The notes under the pieces: model-generated
Database searches by the model: none
Seen by the model: only the letters and a program-made list of their open reading frames with translations
What the model was told of the DNA's origin: nothing
From: Campanula takesimana
Taxonomy: Eukaryota > Streptophyta > Magnoliopsida > Asterales > Campanulaceae
Reading direction: 5' to 3'
Length of the DNA stretch: 64,000 nt
Assembly: GCA_026119855.1 (NCBI GenBank)
Contig: JAOWBW010001049.1
Span: forward strand, 1 to 64,000
Shown here: positions 11,095-21,449 of the stretch, in pieces
How the letters are laid out: every line of letters begins with the position of its first letter
Numbering within the stretch: position 1 is the first letter of the stretch
Position numbers and translations under genes: made by a program

Positions 11095-14000
11095 GCCCCG
11101 TGAATGGTGGGAAGGAAGGTGACTATAGAGTCCGAGACAGAAATCATCGTGGGGGAAGAACTGACAGATTTAGCATCCATGTTCGAAGAGCTTGCCATAA
11201 TGAATGAATGCCAAGTCAACGCCATCCATGACACCGTCATCATGAATGAGACTATCAGTGAGATCCCGCCAAGCTCCGAGCCGATCAACAATTGGTATTC
11301 TACGAAAGGGCCCGTGGTATCCGAGGAATTCTTAGTCAAGAAATGGGTTGCATACCCGCACAACAATAAAGGAAGAACGGCTCACACTTACTTTCAAGTC
11401 CGAGAGTGTCTCTAATACCCTCACCCAAGAGGATATGGAGGCCATAGCCGAGCGTGTGTTTCCTTTCTTTGCTAATGAAAAATTTGATATTTCTGAGTAC
11501 CCTGAGATTGCAAACATCATAAATGATGAATTAACTAATAATGAACTTAATGAACAAGTTAATAACGATTCAAATTATGATGAAATAGACCACGAAAACA
11601 CAACATACTTAAATGAACTTGCTCAACAGGTCCGTAGTCGTGGTGAAAATGGTCCAGGGGCTGACGAAGAATTGCATGTTGTTAATCTGGGTACCGACGA
11701 AGAGCCAAGAGAAACTAAGATCGGAAGTTTCTTCAAGGGGGACGACAGAGACAGATTGACTGCACTACTACGGGAGTTTGTGGATGTGTTCGCATGGTCA
11801 TACAAAGACATGCCGGGTTTGGACAGAAAGGTAGCGGAGCACAGAATTCCGATCAGAGAAGATGCCAAGCCGGTAAAACAGAAGCTCAGAAAGATCAAGC
11901 CAGAATGGTCTCTGCAAGTCAAAGAAGAGATCGAGAAGCTCCTCAGTGTGGGTTTCATCAAGGTTATTGAGTATCCGACATGGCTAGCCAACATTGTGAC
12001 AGTCAGAAAGGCAAACGGCAAGGTTCGAGTTTGTGTGGACTTCCGGGATTTGAACAAAGCTTCCCCAAAAGATGATTTTCCACTCCCTAACATCGACATG
12101 CTGGTCGACTCCACTGCTGCCTACGAGGTTCGCTCATTCGTGGATGGGTTCGCTGGGTACAATCAGATTCTCATGGCCGAGGAAGATCAACATAAGACAG
12201 CCTTCACAACACCGTGGGGTGCCTTTTGCTACACAGTCATGCCATTTGGGTTAAGAAACGCTGGGGCTTCCTACCAAAGAGCCGTGACAGACTTGTTCCA
12301 CGATATGATTCACAAAGAAATCGAGGTCTATGTGGACGACATGATCATTCACTCCAAAGGGACCGATGGTCAACATTTAATCGATCTCCGCAAGTTCTTC
12401 GAAAGGCTTCGTCAACACAAGATGAGGCTCAACCCTGCAAAGTGAACGTTCGGGGTTATCCGAGTTATATGGTCACTGAAAGGGGAATTGAAGTAGATCC
12501 TTCCAAAATCAAGGCAATCATTGACATGCCTCCTCAAAGACGCAGAAAGAGATCAAAGGTTTCATGGGCAGACTGCAATACATCAGTCGGTTTGTGCACC
12601 AACTCACTTCCATGTGCGAGCCAATCTTCAAGCTACTCAAGAAGAATGTGGCTCTAGAATGGACCGACGCGTGCCAAGAAGCCTTCGACCAAGTGAAGCA
12701 TTACTTGACGTGCCCTCCTGTTCTAGTTCCGCCGCACAAGGAGAAGCCTCTTTTGCTCTATCTCACTGTCAATGATGAAGCCCTAGGGGCTATGTTAGCA
12801 CAAGAGCAACGAGAGTCCACAAGGAGGAGAATGCATTATTTTGTCAGTCGCCGATTCCAAGGAGGCGAAAAGAACTACTCTGTCTTAGAGAAGTCATGTG
12901 CAGCATTGGTTTGGGTTACTCAAAAGCTCAAACACTATATGGAGCTTTTCGATCAAGCTAGTAGCAAAGTGGAAGGACGTCAGGGGAAAGTGTTCAGTGA
13001 CCAGCTTGCCGAATTCCCGTGTGACGAAGTGAAGGGGGGAGAGACGTACAGTTCCCCGACGAGCATTTAATTTGTACTGCAACCGAGGAAAATAAGTGGC
13101 AACTTTTTTTCGATGGCGCCGCCAATAAACACGGTTTGGTATAGGAGTATTGCTTGTCGATCCAAAAGACATCTACACTCCCATTGCCATCCGTCTGGAA
13201 TTCGAAGCTACCAACAACATTGCCGAGTACGAAGCATGCATAGCAGGGCTCGAAGCAGCTCTCGAAAAAACGTCACGGAACTAGAAGTATTCGGCGACTC
13301 TTTGCTCCTTATCAATCAGCAATCGGGTAAATGGCGAATCCAAGACCCGACCCTCCAACAGTATGGTCAGCACCTTGAAGAATTGGTTGAACAATTCCAA
13401 GAGATCACTTTCAACTACCTGCCAAGGGATAAAAATCGCTTCGCCGATGCACTGGCCACCATAGCTTCATTAGTCGAAATGCCCAAAGGGAAAATGGTGA
13501 AGCCTTTCAAAATTGCCGAAGGAACAGTCCGGCGTACTGCATGAGTATCGAGATCAACGAGGTTCAAACAAACTCTCCGTGGTATTCGGATATCATGAAT
13601 TTCCTCAAAGATGGCACTTATCCCGAGAATAGCAATAAGAAGTCTCAAGCGGCTCTGCAAAGGCTAGCCTCTCGGTACGTACTGATTGGGGACCGAGTCT
13701 ATAAAAGGCACCACGACGGGATCAATCTCTTATGCGCCAATGAGGCCGAAGCTCAAGAGATAATGTGTGAAGTGCACGAAGGAGAGTGTGGACCCCACAT
13801 GAATGGGTTTATGCTAGTCAAGAAGATACTCCGCATTGGTTACTATTGGAGCACTATGGAACGAGACTGTATCGAGAAAGTCAAAAGGTGTGCCAAGTGC
13901 CAATTCCATGCTAATCTGCAACATGCTCCACCCTCGCAACTTTACAACATGGTCACACCTTGGCCTTTCTCTTGTTGGGGGATAGACATCATCGGTAAAG

Positions 14001-14822
14001 TCCATCCTGCCGGAAGCAATGGGCAGTCATTCGTCCTAGTGGCCGTCGACTACTTCACAAAGTGGGTCGAAGCACAAGCCTATCGGACCCTCAACGCCAA
14101 GAAAGTGGCCGAATTTGTAAAGATTAATATCATGTGCCGATACGGCGTGCCTCATGAAATCATTTCCGACAACGGCTCTCACTTTGAGAAGGAAATGGAT
14201 GCACTTTTGGTAGAATACAAGATCACCAAGCACAAGTCATCTCCTTACCGTCCCCAAGCAAATGCGCGGTTGAAGCAGCAAATAAGACCATCGAGACCAT
14301 CGTCAAGAAAATGGCCTCAACAGGAAGGGATTGGCCGAGAAGCTACCATTAGCATTGTGGGGCTACCGCACATCAATACGGTCAGCAACAGGAGAAACTC
14401 CTTATGCATTAGTCTATGGTTCTGAAGCCGTACTCCCAATCGAACTTGAAGTCCCATCTCTACGGGTCCTCCTCGAGAATCAAGTCAACGAGGTCGACTG
14501 GATGCAAAGTCGATATGAACAGCTAGCCTTACTCGACGAGAAAAGGCTAAGAGCACTCGAACGCACAAGGGCGTATCAGCAAAGGATGGCAAGAGCTTTC
14601 AACAAAAAGGTGAAGCCTCGAAACATCAATGTGGGAGATTTGGTCTTAAGACAACATCCTCCTAATGCCATGAATCCCCTGGGGAAATGGGGACCCCGAT
14701 GGATCGGTCCGTACGTGGTCAAAAAGATACTAAGCGGCGGTGCAGTCCGGCTCGTGGATTTAGATGGTGACCAGCTGCCAAAGGAGGTCAACCTCGACAA
14801 GCTCAAGAGGTTCTACGCTTAA
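11095..14822 (+). pseudogene. Element A pol: RT, RNase H, archaeal-type RNase H, integrase (broken)
   Basis: It would copy the RNA to DNA and integrate it. Domains: pre-RT linker (11348-11800, FVDVFAWSYKDMPGLD), RT (about 11850-12445, with VMPFGLRNAGASYQ and YVDDMIIHS), a frameshift at 12445, RT end and first RNase H (about 12564-12950), then a truncated junction near 12950. The second RNase H follows (DGAANKHG near 13115, AEYEACIAGLEAA near 13230). Integrase has its zinc finger (CAKCQFH, near 13893), GIDIIG, SDNGSHFEKE, then a frameshift near 14268 that removes the region of the catalytic Glu. The end at 14820-14822 (LDKLKRFYA) matches F. No chromodomain is present, as expected for Tat. It is non-functional. 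Confidence 0.92.
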
Positions 14823-14833
14823 TAAACAAAGAC

Positions 14834-14867
<34 letters not shown>

Positions 14868-15166
14868 GCTCGCTAGGTTGAAAACCCGCAAGGGCGGCCT
14901 AGGCAAAAATTAGAGCACGTGCAAAAAAGAAGCCCGCTAGATTGAAAACCCGAAAGGGCGGTCTAGGCAAAAAACAGGGTGCACACAAAAAAAAAAAAAA
15001 AATGGTCTTTGTTTGTTTGAACTACGGAGACCTGAGCCTCCCAACTGGAGGAACGTAGGCAACCTTCGGGTGCGGTCTAAAACATATCAAAAATACCCAA
15101 TTCACTTCAAATAACAAGATGCAATTTTTATTCATTCAATGAATTATTCAAGCCATTACAACGGAT
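14823..15166 (+). other. Post-integrase spacer with tandem 33-nt hairpins (14872-14904, 14936-14968)
   Basis: Two imperfect copies start 64 bp apart. Each can fold as an outer stem (CTAGG with CCTAG in copy 1; CTAGA with TCTAG in copy 2), then UUG opposite CGG, then an AAAA bulge, then CCC/GGG closing a GNRA loop (GCAA in copy 1, GAAA in copy 2). The outer G-C to A-T change is compensatory. F has the same pair at 62274-62374. Poly-A runs flank the copies (14838-14865, 14988-15001). A GGAACGTAGGC segment near 15050, complementary to a segment near 62030 in F, follows. No gene is seen here. Confidence 0.65.
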
Positions 15167-15693
15167 TTATTGAGCAACAAAAGACATCAAAACATTAAAT
15201 CCTAAAACAAAGTGGTCTAATTTAATTGCAATCTCTTGGGGTACAAAGAAAAATCTAATCTTTCTTAGGTTTGGAACCCATTGCTTCTTGTTATGCCCTT
15301 TAGTCTTCTTGGATGGGGACGGAACATTCTTGGGACCGCCAAGACGGGAGAAAACGCTAGGACGGGACGGAGCTTCATCAACGGCTTTCCCTTTGCCCTT
15401 ATCAAGCGGAGCCTTAGCGGGGACAACCATGGGACGCTTCCACACATGGAGGAATTTCCCTTACCTTTCTTCTTCTTGGGAAAATGACGGGGTCTATAGT
15501 CCCGCACATGAACCACCGGTCTCACGGGGTCAACAACATCGTCATTGGGCCTTCCCAAACGATCAAAAATGCTCGGACGCTTCTCCACCATCGAGACGGA
15601 CCCCACAGCTGGAACGGCGTTCAACATTGGAACGGACTTCTCACCCTCGGGGACGGAAACCTTGACTTCAAAAGAGAAAGTCATTGGGGCCAT
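15167..15693 (-). pseudogene. Short antisense ORF of element A with SxFxRLG repeats
   Basis: It lies antisense to element A, just after integrase. The first frame starts at an ATG at 15693 and holds RPSIFDRLGRPND, then a basic KKKKGKG run. A frameshift near 15445 moves to a second frame with RPSVFSRLGGPKN, a Lys-rich segment and a stop at 15167. The two SxFxRLG motifs look like an internal duplication. Predicted product: a small basic, low-complexity protein of about 170 residues. I do not recognise its function. Its place corresponds to that of F's large antisense ORF, but no similarity is evident. It may not be expressed. Confidence 0.4.
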
Positions 15694-15836
15694 TATGACA
15701 AGAATTTTGTGGTTTAGGAGGAGAAATGTTTGCAGAAGAATGTTGTGTGACCATTCTGGTCGAAAATGGTTCGAAATTATAGCTGTTGGAACATTCTGAT
15801 CAGAAAAAAAAGGGGCTGTAATTCAGCAGGCCAGAA

Positions 15837-15906
15837 GCGCGCGCCTCCGACCAAGGCTTCACAACGCGCGCGCCTCCCACAAGCAAGGCCCAACGCGCGC
15901 GCCTTT
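15837..15906 (-). promoter_or_regulatory. GCGCGCGCCTCC word array, 29-bp pitch, upstream of antisense ORF
   Basis: Three words of the form GCGCGCGCCTCC have their GCCTCC-like part at 15843, 15872 and 15901, exactly 29 bp apart. The array lies about 150 bp upstream of the antisense start at 15693. The same word and pitch recur at 18771-18838 and in the A LTR at 19896-19967. Function unknown. Confidence 0.55.
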
Positions 15907-16285
15907 GACAGCAGTTCAGACAGAAACAGCCCTTGTCAGTTCAAACAGAACCCAAGCACTTCAACATATCCAACCTGCAGCAAAAGTGCATCCCAGCAGC
16001 AAAAGGAGTTCAAGCATCAACAACAAGCATTCTTTGGGCACACATTTGTTTGTAAAGGTCGACATCTAAGATCGAGTCGCTAATAAAACATAAAATGAGT
16101 AGTAAAATAACTAGGATTGTAAATACATGTTAAATGTTATTACATGCAAAAGTAAAGGTGTTTCAATCCCTCATCCTCTCAGCCACAACAGCTCGGGCAC
16201 ATCATCACCAGCACTGTGCTTACCCCCTGCTGCCGCTCTCGGTCTCTTCATCATCATCGTCATCCTCATCATCATCATCATCGTC

Positions 16286-18616
16286 CTAAGACTCAGACTC
16301 CGCTACTCTGATCTCATGCCGGCTCCTCTTCTGCACCCGCCGAGACGAACTCGCACCACCTTTGCTCTGACTGCCTCCACTCCTACTATGGCCACCTCCG
16401 CGGCTCAAACTCCTTCTCAGTGACTGCCTCGCCGAAGAGACAGCCACATCAATGTCCAGTGCAGCATCCCTGCAGCCTTGTCCCATGCCCCGAGCACCTC
16501 GGGCAGCTCCTCTCGCAGCACCAGAGACAGCACCAGCAGCACCTCTAGTCATGGCAGCAATATCCCTGCACAGCTCTAGCACCCTCTCCTCCAGCTGACG
16601 GAGCCTCCTCCTCATCCCTTTGTTCTGCCTGCCCAAGTGCCTATAAGCAGCTACAGGTACCTATTACAACAGAGAACAGAAAAAAGGAAGTTGCATCAAT
16701 ACAAAGGACAGAAAAACAAGACTGGGACTGAGAAATGCAAAGACAGACAAGAAAACATACCACAGCAGCCTGAACAGGAGGCTTTCTCTCTGGTGACATA
16801 TCCTCGGGAACAATCTCCCTCTGCTCCTCAAAGACCCCAAAGTTTGAATAAGTGTAGCAGGGAGGAGGCAAAGGAGGATCAAAGCAATACCCGGCACCAG
16901 TAGTATAAAACCGAGCGGAGGTCGTAGGAGCAGCATGTGATCTCCTCGGATCAGCAAACATGAAGCCTTACATCAAGTTGTTCTCCCTGAAGAGGCCATA
17001 ATCCTGATCCAAGTGAATGTGAGGGACGGCATCAATCCCTGCCATGTATGCCGCTGAAAGTGACCTCCAATTACGAGGGCAGAAAGGAGGAACGTCTGGA
17101 ACTGCAGGACGAGGGGGGTGTAAAAGTCTGTCACCTGGGTACCATGCTGCCAGAACACTCTGTCTCCCAAATACAGAGCCATGCACTCACCCGAACTCAT
17201 CAAAAGCCGAGAACGGGTAGGAATAAGAGTATGCTCAAACCAGTGCTGAACTGATCTCCACGGATACAAAGAAAAGGCAACAGACTCGGGCCTCAAGGTG
17301 TCCAAGTGCCGTCGGGCCGAAGTAAGACTAATGGGGTTCGTACCAGTCTTCACATTCCTCTCCTTGTACGCCCACCGTGCGCAGTCCGGATACTGGGGCT
17401 GGCCTTCCTTAGCAATCTTGAAATCCCTCAGATTCAGGATAGCAAAGGCCCAGAGCTGTAGACAAGAGGCAGAAGCAAAGTTAATGACAGTCAACGAAAA
17501 AGGCAGTTATGACCAAGGCAAGGAGAATATAAAAGGGACAGTAAGTGGTATACCTCCCACAGCAAACTGAAGCCTGTAACCGAGCTAGTGGTCGAGCGGC
17601 TGGTCAAATCCATGCCGTGATACCAAGAAGCTAAGCCCGCTGCGCCCCAGTTATAATGGCCAATCTGGTCCAGATCCAATAACAAGTCGAGCAAACCCAA
17701 AGAGGCCGAAGATCCCCCGTTGGCAAACAGAGTATGGGATAACAGGTACCAAATAAAGCAACGGGCCACGGCATCGACCCGATCAGCAGTAACACCTCGA
17801 GCCTCAGCCATTTAGATGCCGAAATAGGCCCAGATTCGCCCCCATGTCACTCGAGAATTCTTGACCTCGAACCGGCAGTCAACCAAAGCCAGTAACTCGT
17901 CCGGAGTCCGAACAGCCCCTCTCAAACCAAAAGGGACAGGCATCCCTATGAACGGCAAGCCCGTCAAAGCTGTGAAATCGGTAGGCATCATAGTCACCTC
18001 GCCCATGGGTAAATGGAAGGTATGGGTGGTGTCCCACCATCTTTCCCTCAATGCATGGACCACATCGGGGTCATTCTTCAAAGCTGGGAGGCTGGTGACA
18101 AAAAGGCCAAAATGAGTCCCTGTAACTCGGGCCCAAACATTCTCAGGCAACCTCTTCCATATAGAGATGGGCCCATGAGCCCCACCACGAATCTCCGTCA
18201 GACGGGTCCACTCCTGAAAGGAAAGAAGGAACAACGAAAATTTCATCAGCATGACTGCTAGAAAACGGATGAATTCGACACAAAGATTTCAATGGTAGGG
18301 CAATGTGCAAGCAAGTGTGTGAACATGAAAATGGGCGCCCCAACATGTTTCTTACAACAAATCAGCAGCAACAAACAACATGCAAGGAATGATCAATAAA
18401 ACTGCTGCAACAATATTTCGGGTAAAAAACGGAACTTCATGAAATCCGAAATCGACAAGAAAGGTGAGGCATTCTTACCAAACCCGAGGTCACGAAGTGA
18501 GAAATGTGGGTATGAGGTTGGAAGGTAAGCAAGCTCGGGTCCATAGTTTCAACCCCAATTTCGGGCTCCTCGCCCTGTGGCATCTCAATCAGAGGAGATT
18601 GCTGACGATCTGACAT
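16286..18616 (-). pseudogene. Antisense plant-mobile-domain (PMD) gene of element A, four exons, broken
   Basis: The predicted protein resembles plant mobile domain proteins (MAIN/MAIL1 relatives), which also occur inside plant transposons. Exons on the - strand: 18616-18479, 18213-17554, 17455-16761 and 16660-16286. All introns are GT...AG and phase 0 (gtaaga, gtatac and gtatgt donors; tttcag, ctacag and taatag acceptors). Exon 2 has PMD-like blocks: RERWWDTTHTFHLPMGEVTM, DFTALTGLPFIG, then YLLSHTLFANGG. The last exon encodes a Glu/Arg-rich, possibly coiled-coil segment, an Ala/Gly/Arg stretch, a Ser/Arg-rich tail and ends ESES. Damage: an in-frame stop at 17812-17814 and frameshifts in exon 3 (about 17000-17180). 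F has the same exon structure. It lies antisense between integrase and 3' LTR. Confidence 0.72.
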
Positions 18617-18749
18617 CGTTTCTAAGACGGAATTGATCCTAGAGCAGCAAGAAAGTGTTTTGAGGTGATTTCTCCGCGAAAAATGGGTTTGGAATTTGGA
18701 GGGTTCTTCAAAATTTTGAAAACTCGCCGAAAACAGTGAACCGCCTGTT

Positions 18750-18838
18750 TAAATATGCTGAACTTATGCGCCAGGCGCGCGCCCCCCGACATACTCATCC
18801 GAGGCGCGCGCATCCCACAACGAGGTCCAGACGCGCAC
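18750..18838 (-). promoter_or_regulatory. Putative promoter of antisense PMD gene: TATA-like box plus word array
   Basis: On the - strand, CATATTTAAACAG (about 18746-18758) lies roughly 135 bp before the ATG at 18616. Immediately upstream are three GCGCGCGC words near 18773, 18802 and 18830, the first two 29 bp apart. The layout (array, TATA, start) mirrors that in the A LTR. Promoter activity is inferred. Confidence 0.45.
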
Positions 18839-19089
18839 TCTTCCCATCATCAGGCAGGTTCAGAAGCAGTCTCCCATGCCAGAATCCATGCACAGCATCA
18901 ATGTTTCCCCACGGATTCCGAACTCCCTAAGTTCTATCACGGGTACCATACCCCCCTCAAGAGTCAATCTCAACATTTCATCCCCAGCAGGAACATTTTT
19001 CGGGTCACAGTCAACTGTGCCCGCACCCCACAATTCAAAAAAGTCAAGTATGACTCCAAGTGGCACGCGACTTCAAAGCAATATTTCAT

Positions 19090-19535
19090 CAACAGATTTC
19101 ACTAACGAATTCGTCTTCAAAGGTTCACTAACGGCCTCTCCAAAGGTTCACCAACGGCCTCATTCAAGGGTTCACCAACGGCCTCATCAGCGGATTTCAC
19201 TAACGGATTCGTCCTCAAAGGTTCACTAACGGCCTCTCCAAAGGTTTACCAACGGCCTCTTCAAAGGTTCACTAACGGGTTCTCCAAAGGTTCACAACGG
19301 CCTCATCAGCGGATTTCACTAACGGATTCGTCCTCAAAGGTTCACTAACGGCCTCTCCAAAGGTTCACCAACGGCCTCTTCAAAGGTTCACTAACGGCCT
19401 CTCTAAAGGTTCACCAACGGCCTCATTCAAAGGTTCACTAACGGCCTCTTCAAAGGTTCACTAACGGCCTCCTCAAAGGTTCACTAACGGCCTCATTCAA
19501 CATATTCAGCCGGCAGGTTCACCTAACGGATCATG
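19090..19535 (+). repeat. Tandem repeat block, about 23-bp unit, in element A 3' region
   Basis: About 19 units close to AAAGGTTCACTAACGGCCTC plus TTC, TCC or ATTC make a 23-24 bp period. A higher-order repeat is visible: a variant segment with CAGCGGATTTCACTAACGG recurs at about 19188 and 19307, 119 bp apart, with a diverged start near 19093. The block lies between the antisense PMD gene and the 3' LTR. Short reading frames across it look like by-products of the repeat. Confidence 0.9.
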
Positions 19536-19706
19536 CCACCCCCTCTATCAACGAAAGCCGCTCACACAGGGAGCGCACCACTATCTCTCGCAATTTTAAG
19601 TTCCTGCTTTCATCGAGTCTTTGCTTTTTCTTGGTGATGTCCTCGGCGGGTGTTTTTAACTTTCGTCGACGCGTGTTGCTTTGCAATCCACGTCGCCAAG
19701 GGGCTC

Positions 19707-20725
19707 TGTAGACACCCCGCCTTGGACCGCTCACCCCGATTGCACATTTGATCTTATGTTTCTCCCCATTTTAAGTGTTTCTCGTTAGTTTCTGTCACTT
19801 CCGTTAAGTTCCTGACTGACTTCGTTAAGTCCAGGGGCTAAACTGAATAACAGGGCTGACTTTCTAGTCCATTCTGTCATAATTGCCTACTCTGAGTCGC
19901 GTGCCTCCGACAGGAGGATCCAGACGCGCGCGCCTCCCGCCCCCAAAGCAGGAAGCGCGCGCCTCTGGGCGTCGGTTACAGATTTCTGGCCAGGATTCTC
20001 TCCCTTTCTCAATTTACAGGATTTTTCCCGGGAACGATTTCTTGGTGACTGAGTTTTGGCACCAAAAACATCTCTCTTTCACCTATAAAAACCCCCCTTT
20101 ACCTCCATTTTCAAGGACGGAAAAACCTTGACCTTGACCTTGACCTTGGACTTTTGGCTCTCAATCTCATATTACAATAAACCAAATTTCCTACTTTCAA
20201 AGCATTTTCCAAAGGATTTCTCCAAGTAAATAAACAAGAAGTGTTTGAAGTCTCTTGATGTCTAGGTAAAGCTATTTCTTTCCCCTTCTCAACTTCATCT
20301 CTTTTCTATTTCTTTTTATCAAAGTGCAATCACCCAAATCATTTTGGGACATGACTCTAATGATCACCTCATCTCATTGAGGTCGGTTAAAGAGTTATCT
20401 CCTACATTCCAAACTCTATTTTAAACCCCTTTTTATGATTTAAAGAAGAAGAAGAAGAACGTTTATCATTCATGTAGATTTTGATCAAGCAAGACCAACT
20501 TTAGTTGGACGAGATGGGTGTTTCGGTACTTCCCATCTCGTAATCTAACCCCCGAACCTCAAAACAAGGAATCTCTGTTTTCGTAATCAAACTTAGGCTA
20601 TTATCAATAGGTTTTTCTTATGTTCCTCAAAACATAGGTGGTGACTCTAAACAATCTAAAACAAGTTAGACATCCTAGGATAATTCACCGCTCTAGCCAA
20701 GTTGTGGTTTCCTGGGGTATCTACA
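19707..20725 (+). repeat. 3' LTR of element A
   Basis: It runs from TGTAGACACCCC to GGGGTATCTACA (1019 bp), preceded by a short purine-rich tract (AAGGGGCTC). It contains a 29-bp-pitch word array (GCCTCC parts at 19903, 19932 and 19961), a TATA box (TATAAAA, 20084-20090) and, just downstream, a CCTTGA short tandem repeat (about 20126-20150). GGTGGTGACTCTAA (20638-20651) resembles the start of the Tat primer-binding site. The first 45 bp closely resemble the D LTR. Its right edge abuts the gag of D. Confidence 0.9.
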
Positions 20726-21449
20726 GTTCCTTCTTTGAGGGCCTATCAATAATCTCGGCTAACTTGTCATTCCAACAGCGAGAAAAGTCCCCAAATGATT
20801 TATCACCCTCTTGCACGGTGCTCTCCAATTCTTTCTTGGTGGTACGGAACATAAAATTTCCTTGGTATTGCTTCTTGAAGGCAAGCATAGCGGCTTCCCA
20901 ATTGAGGCGGGTGGAAACCGGAAGACCCATATACCAATCTTTTGCGACCCCCTCGAGAGTAAGTGGGAAGCATTGTGCCATCATTTGAGGAGACACTTTC
21001 TTTGGTAGCATGGCCCAAATGTATGAGTCGACATGAGCATCGGGACAAGAGGTGCCTTTGATCTTGCCAATATCGGGCATCTTGAACTTTTCGGGAAGAG
21101 CCTCCATCGTGTTCATGAGGAGAGAAGCTTGATGAAGATCGGTGCTTGGGCCCTTGTGCAAATTTAGCCCACTAAGCCTTTGGTCAATGTAGGACATGAG
21201 AGTGTTGACCAAACCGGTATCAATGCTTTGGACCTTTCTTTCACTCGTGAGCTCTTTGAATTGGTTCTTGAGTTGAGCAACTTCTTTCTTGTGGGCCGTT
21301 TTCACATGCTCGTAATGGTCTCGCCATAAATCATCCTTGCGGCGGACATTCTCGGCTATTGTATCAACTTGCCCTTTCAATGCTTCCACCATGCGGAATA
21401 ACCCTTCGTTGGACACGGGAATGCCATTGTCGTTGCCTTTTGAAGCCAT
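20726..21449 (-). pseudogene. Element D gag, N-terminal part, truncated by element A
   Basis: This Gag would form the virus-like particle. The frame is open for 241 codons from the ATG at 21449 (MASKGNDNG...); a longer in-frame ATG exists at 21548, but that stretch reads like leader. An Arg/Lys-rich, probably coiled-coil region (about residues 15-60) leads to the capsid segment with KFKMPDIGKIKGTSCPDAHV, ending at 20726 where element A begins. The same segment occurs in E as KFKMPDVEKFDGTGCPMAHV, so D and E Gags are homologous but distinct. No internal stop is seen. The C-terminal part is missing from this window. Confidence 0.8.

Larger units (their letters stand above)
1..20725 (+). mobile_element. 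Element A: Tat-lineage Ty3/gypsy retrotransposon, 5' end outside window
   Basis: Seen: protease (1-906), then after T1 the RT, RNase H, second RNase H and integrase (11095-14822), a non-coding spacer with paired hairpins, two antisense ORFs, a tandem-repeat block and one LTR (19707-20725) with TGTAGACACCCC / GGGGTATCTACA ends. Known: two RNase H domains, no chromodomain and extra ORFs between integrase and 3' LTR are features of the plant Tat lineage (Ogre, Retand, Grande, RIRE2 relatives). The 5' LTR, gag and left flank lie outside the window, so its TSD cannot be checked. Its LTR ends resemble those of D, so A and D are related families. Confidence 0.85.

Noticed and set aside
16127..16423. 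Ser/Thr-rich + strand ORF overlapping the PMD last exon, with a hydrophobic Ile stretch.
   Set aside because: It is the shadow of the antisense exon (Asp/Glu codons read in reverse as Ile/Val) and has no support of its own.
18876..19229. ORF of 117 codons across the 23-bp tandem repeat.
   Set aside because: The repeat unit happens to lack stops in this frame; no domain and no start or promoter context.
1..20730. GTTCC at 1-5 and at 20726-20730 looks like a target duplication of element A.
   Set aside because: Position 1 lies within the protease of A, not at an LTR edge, so the match is chance.
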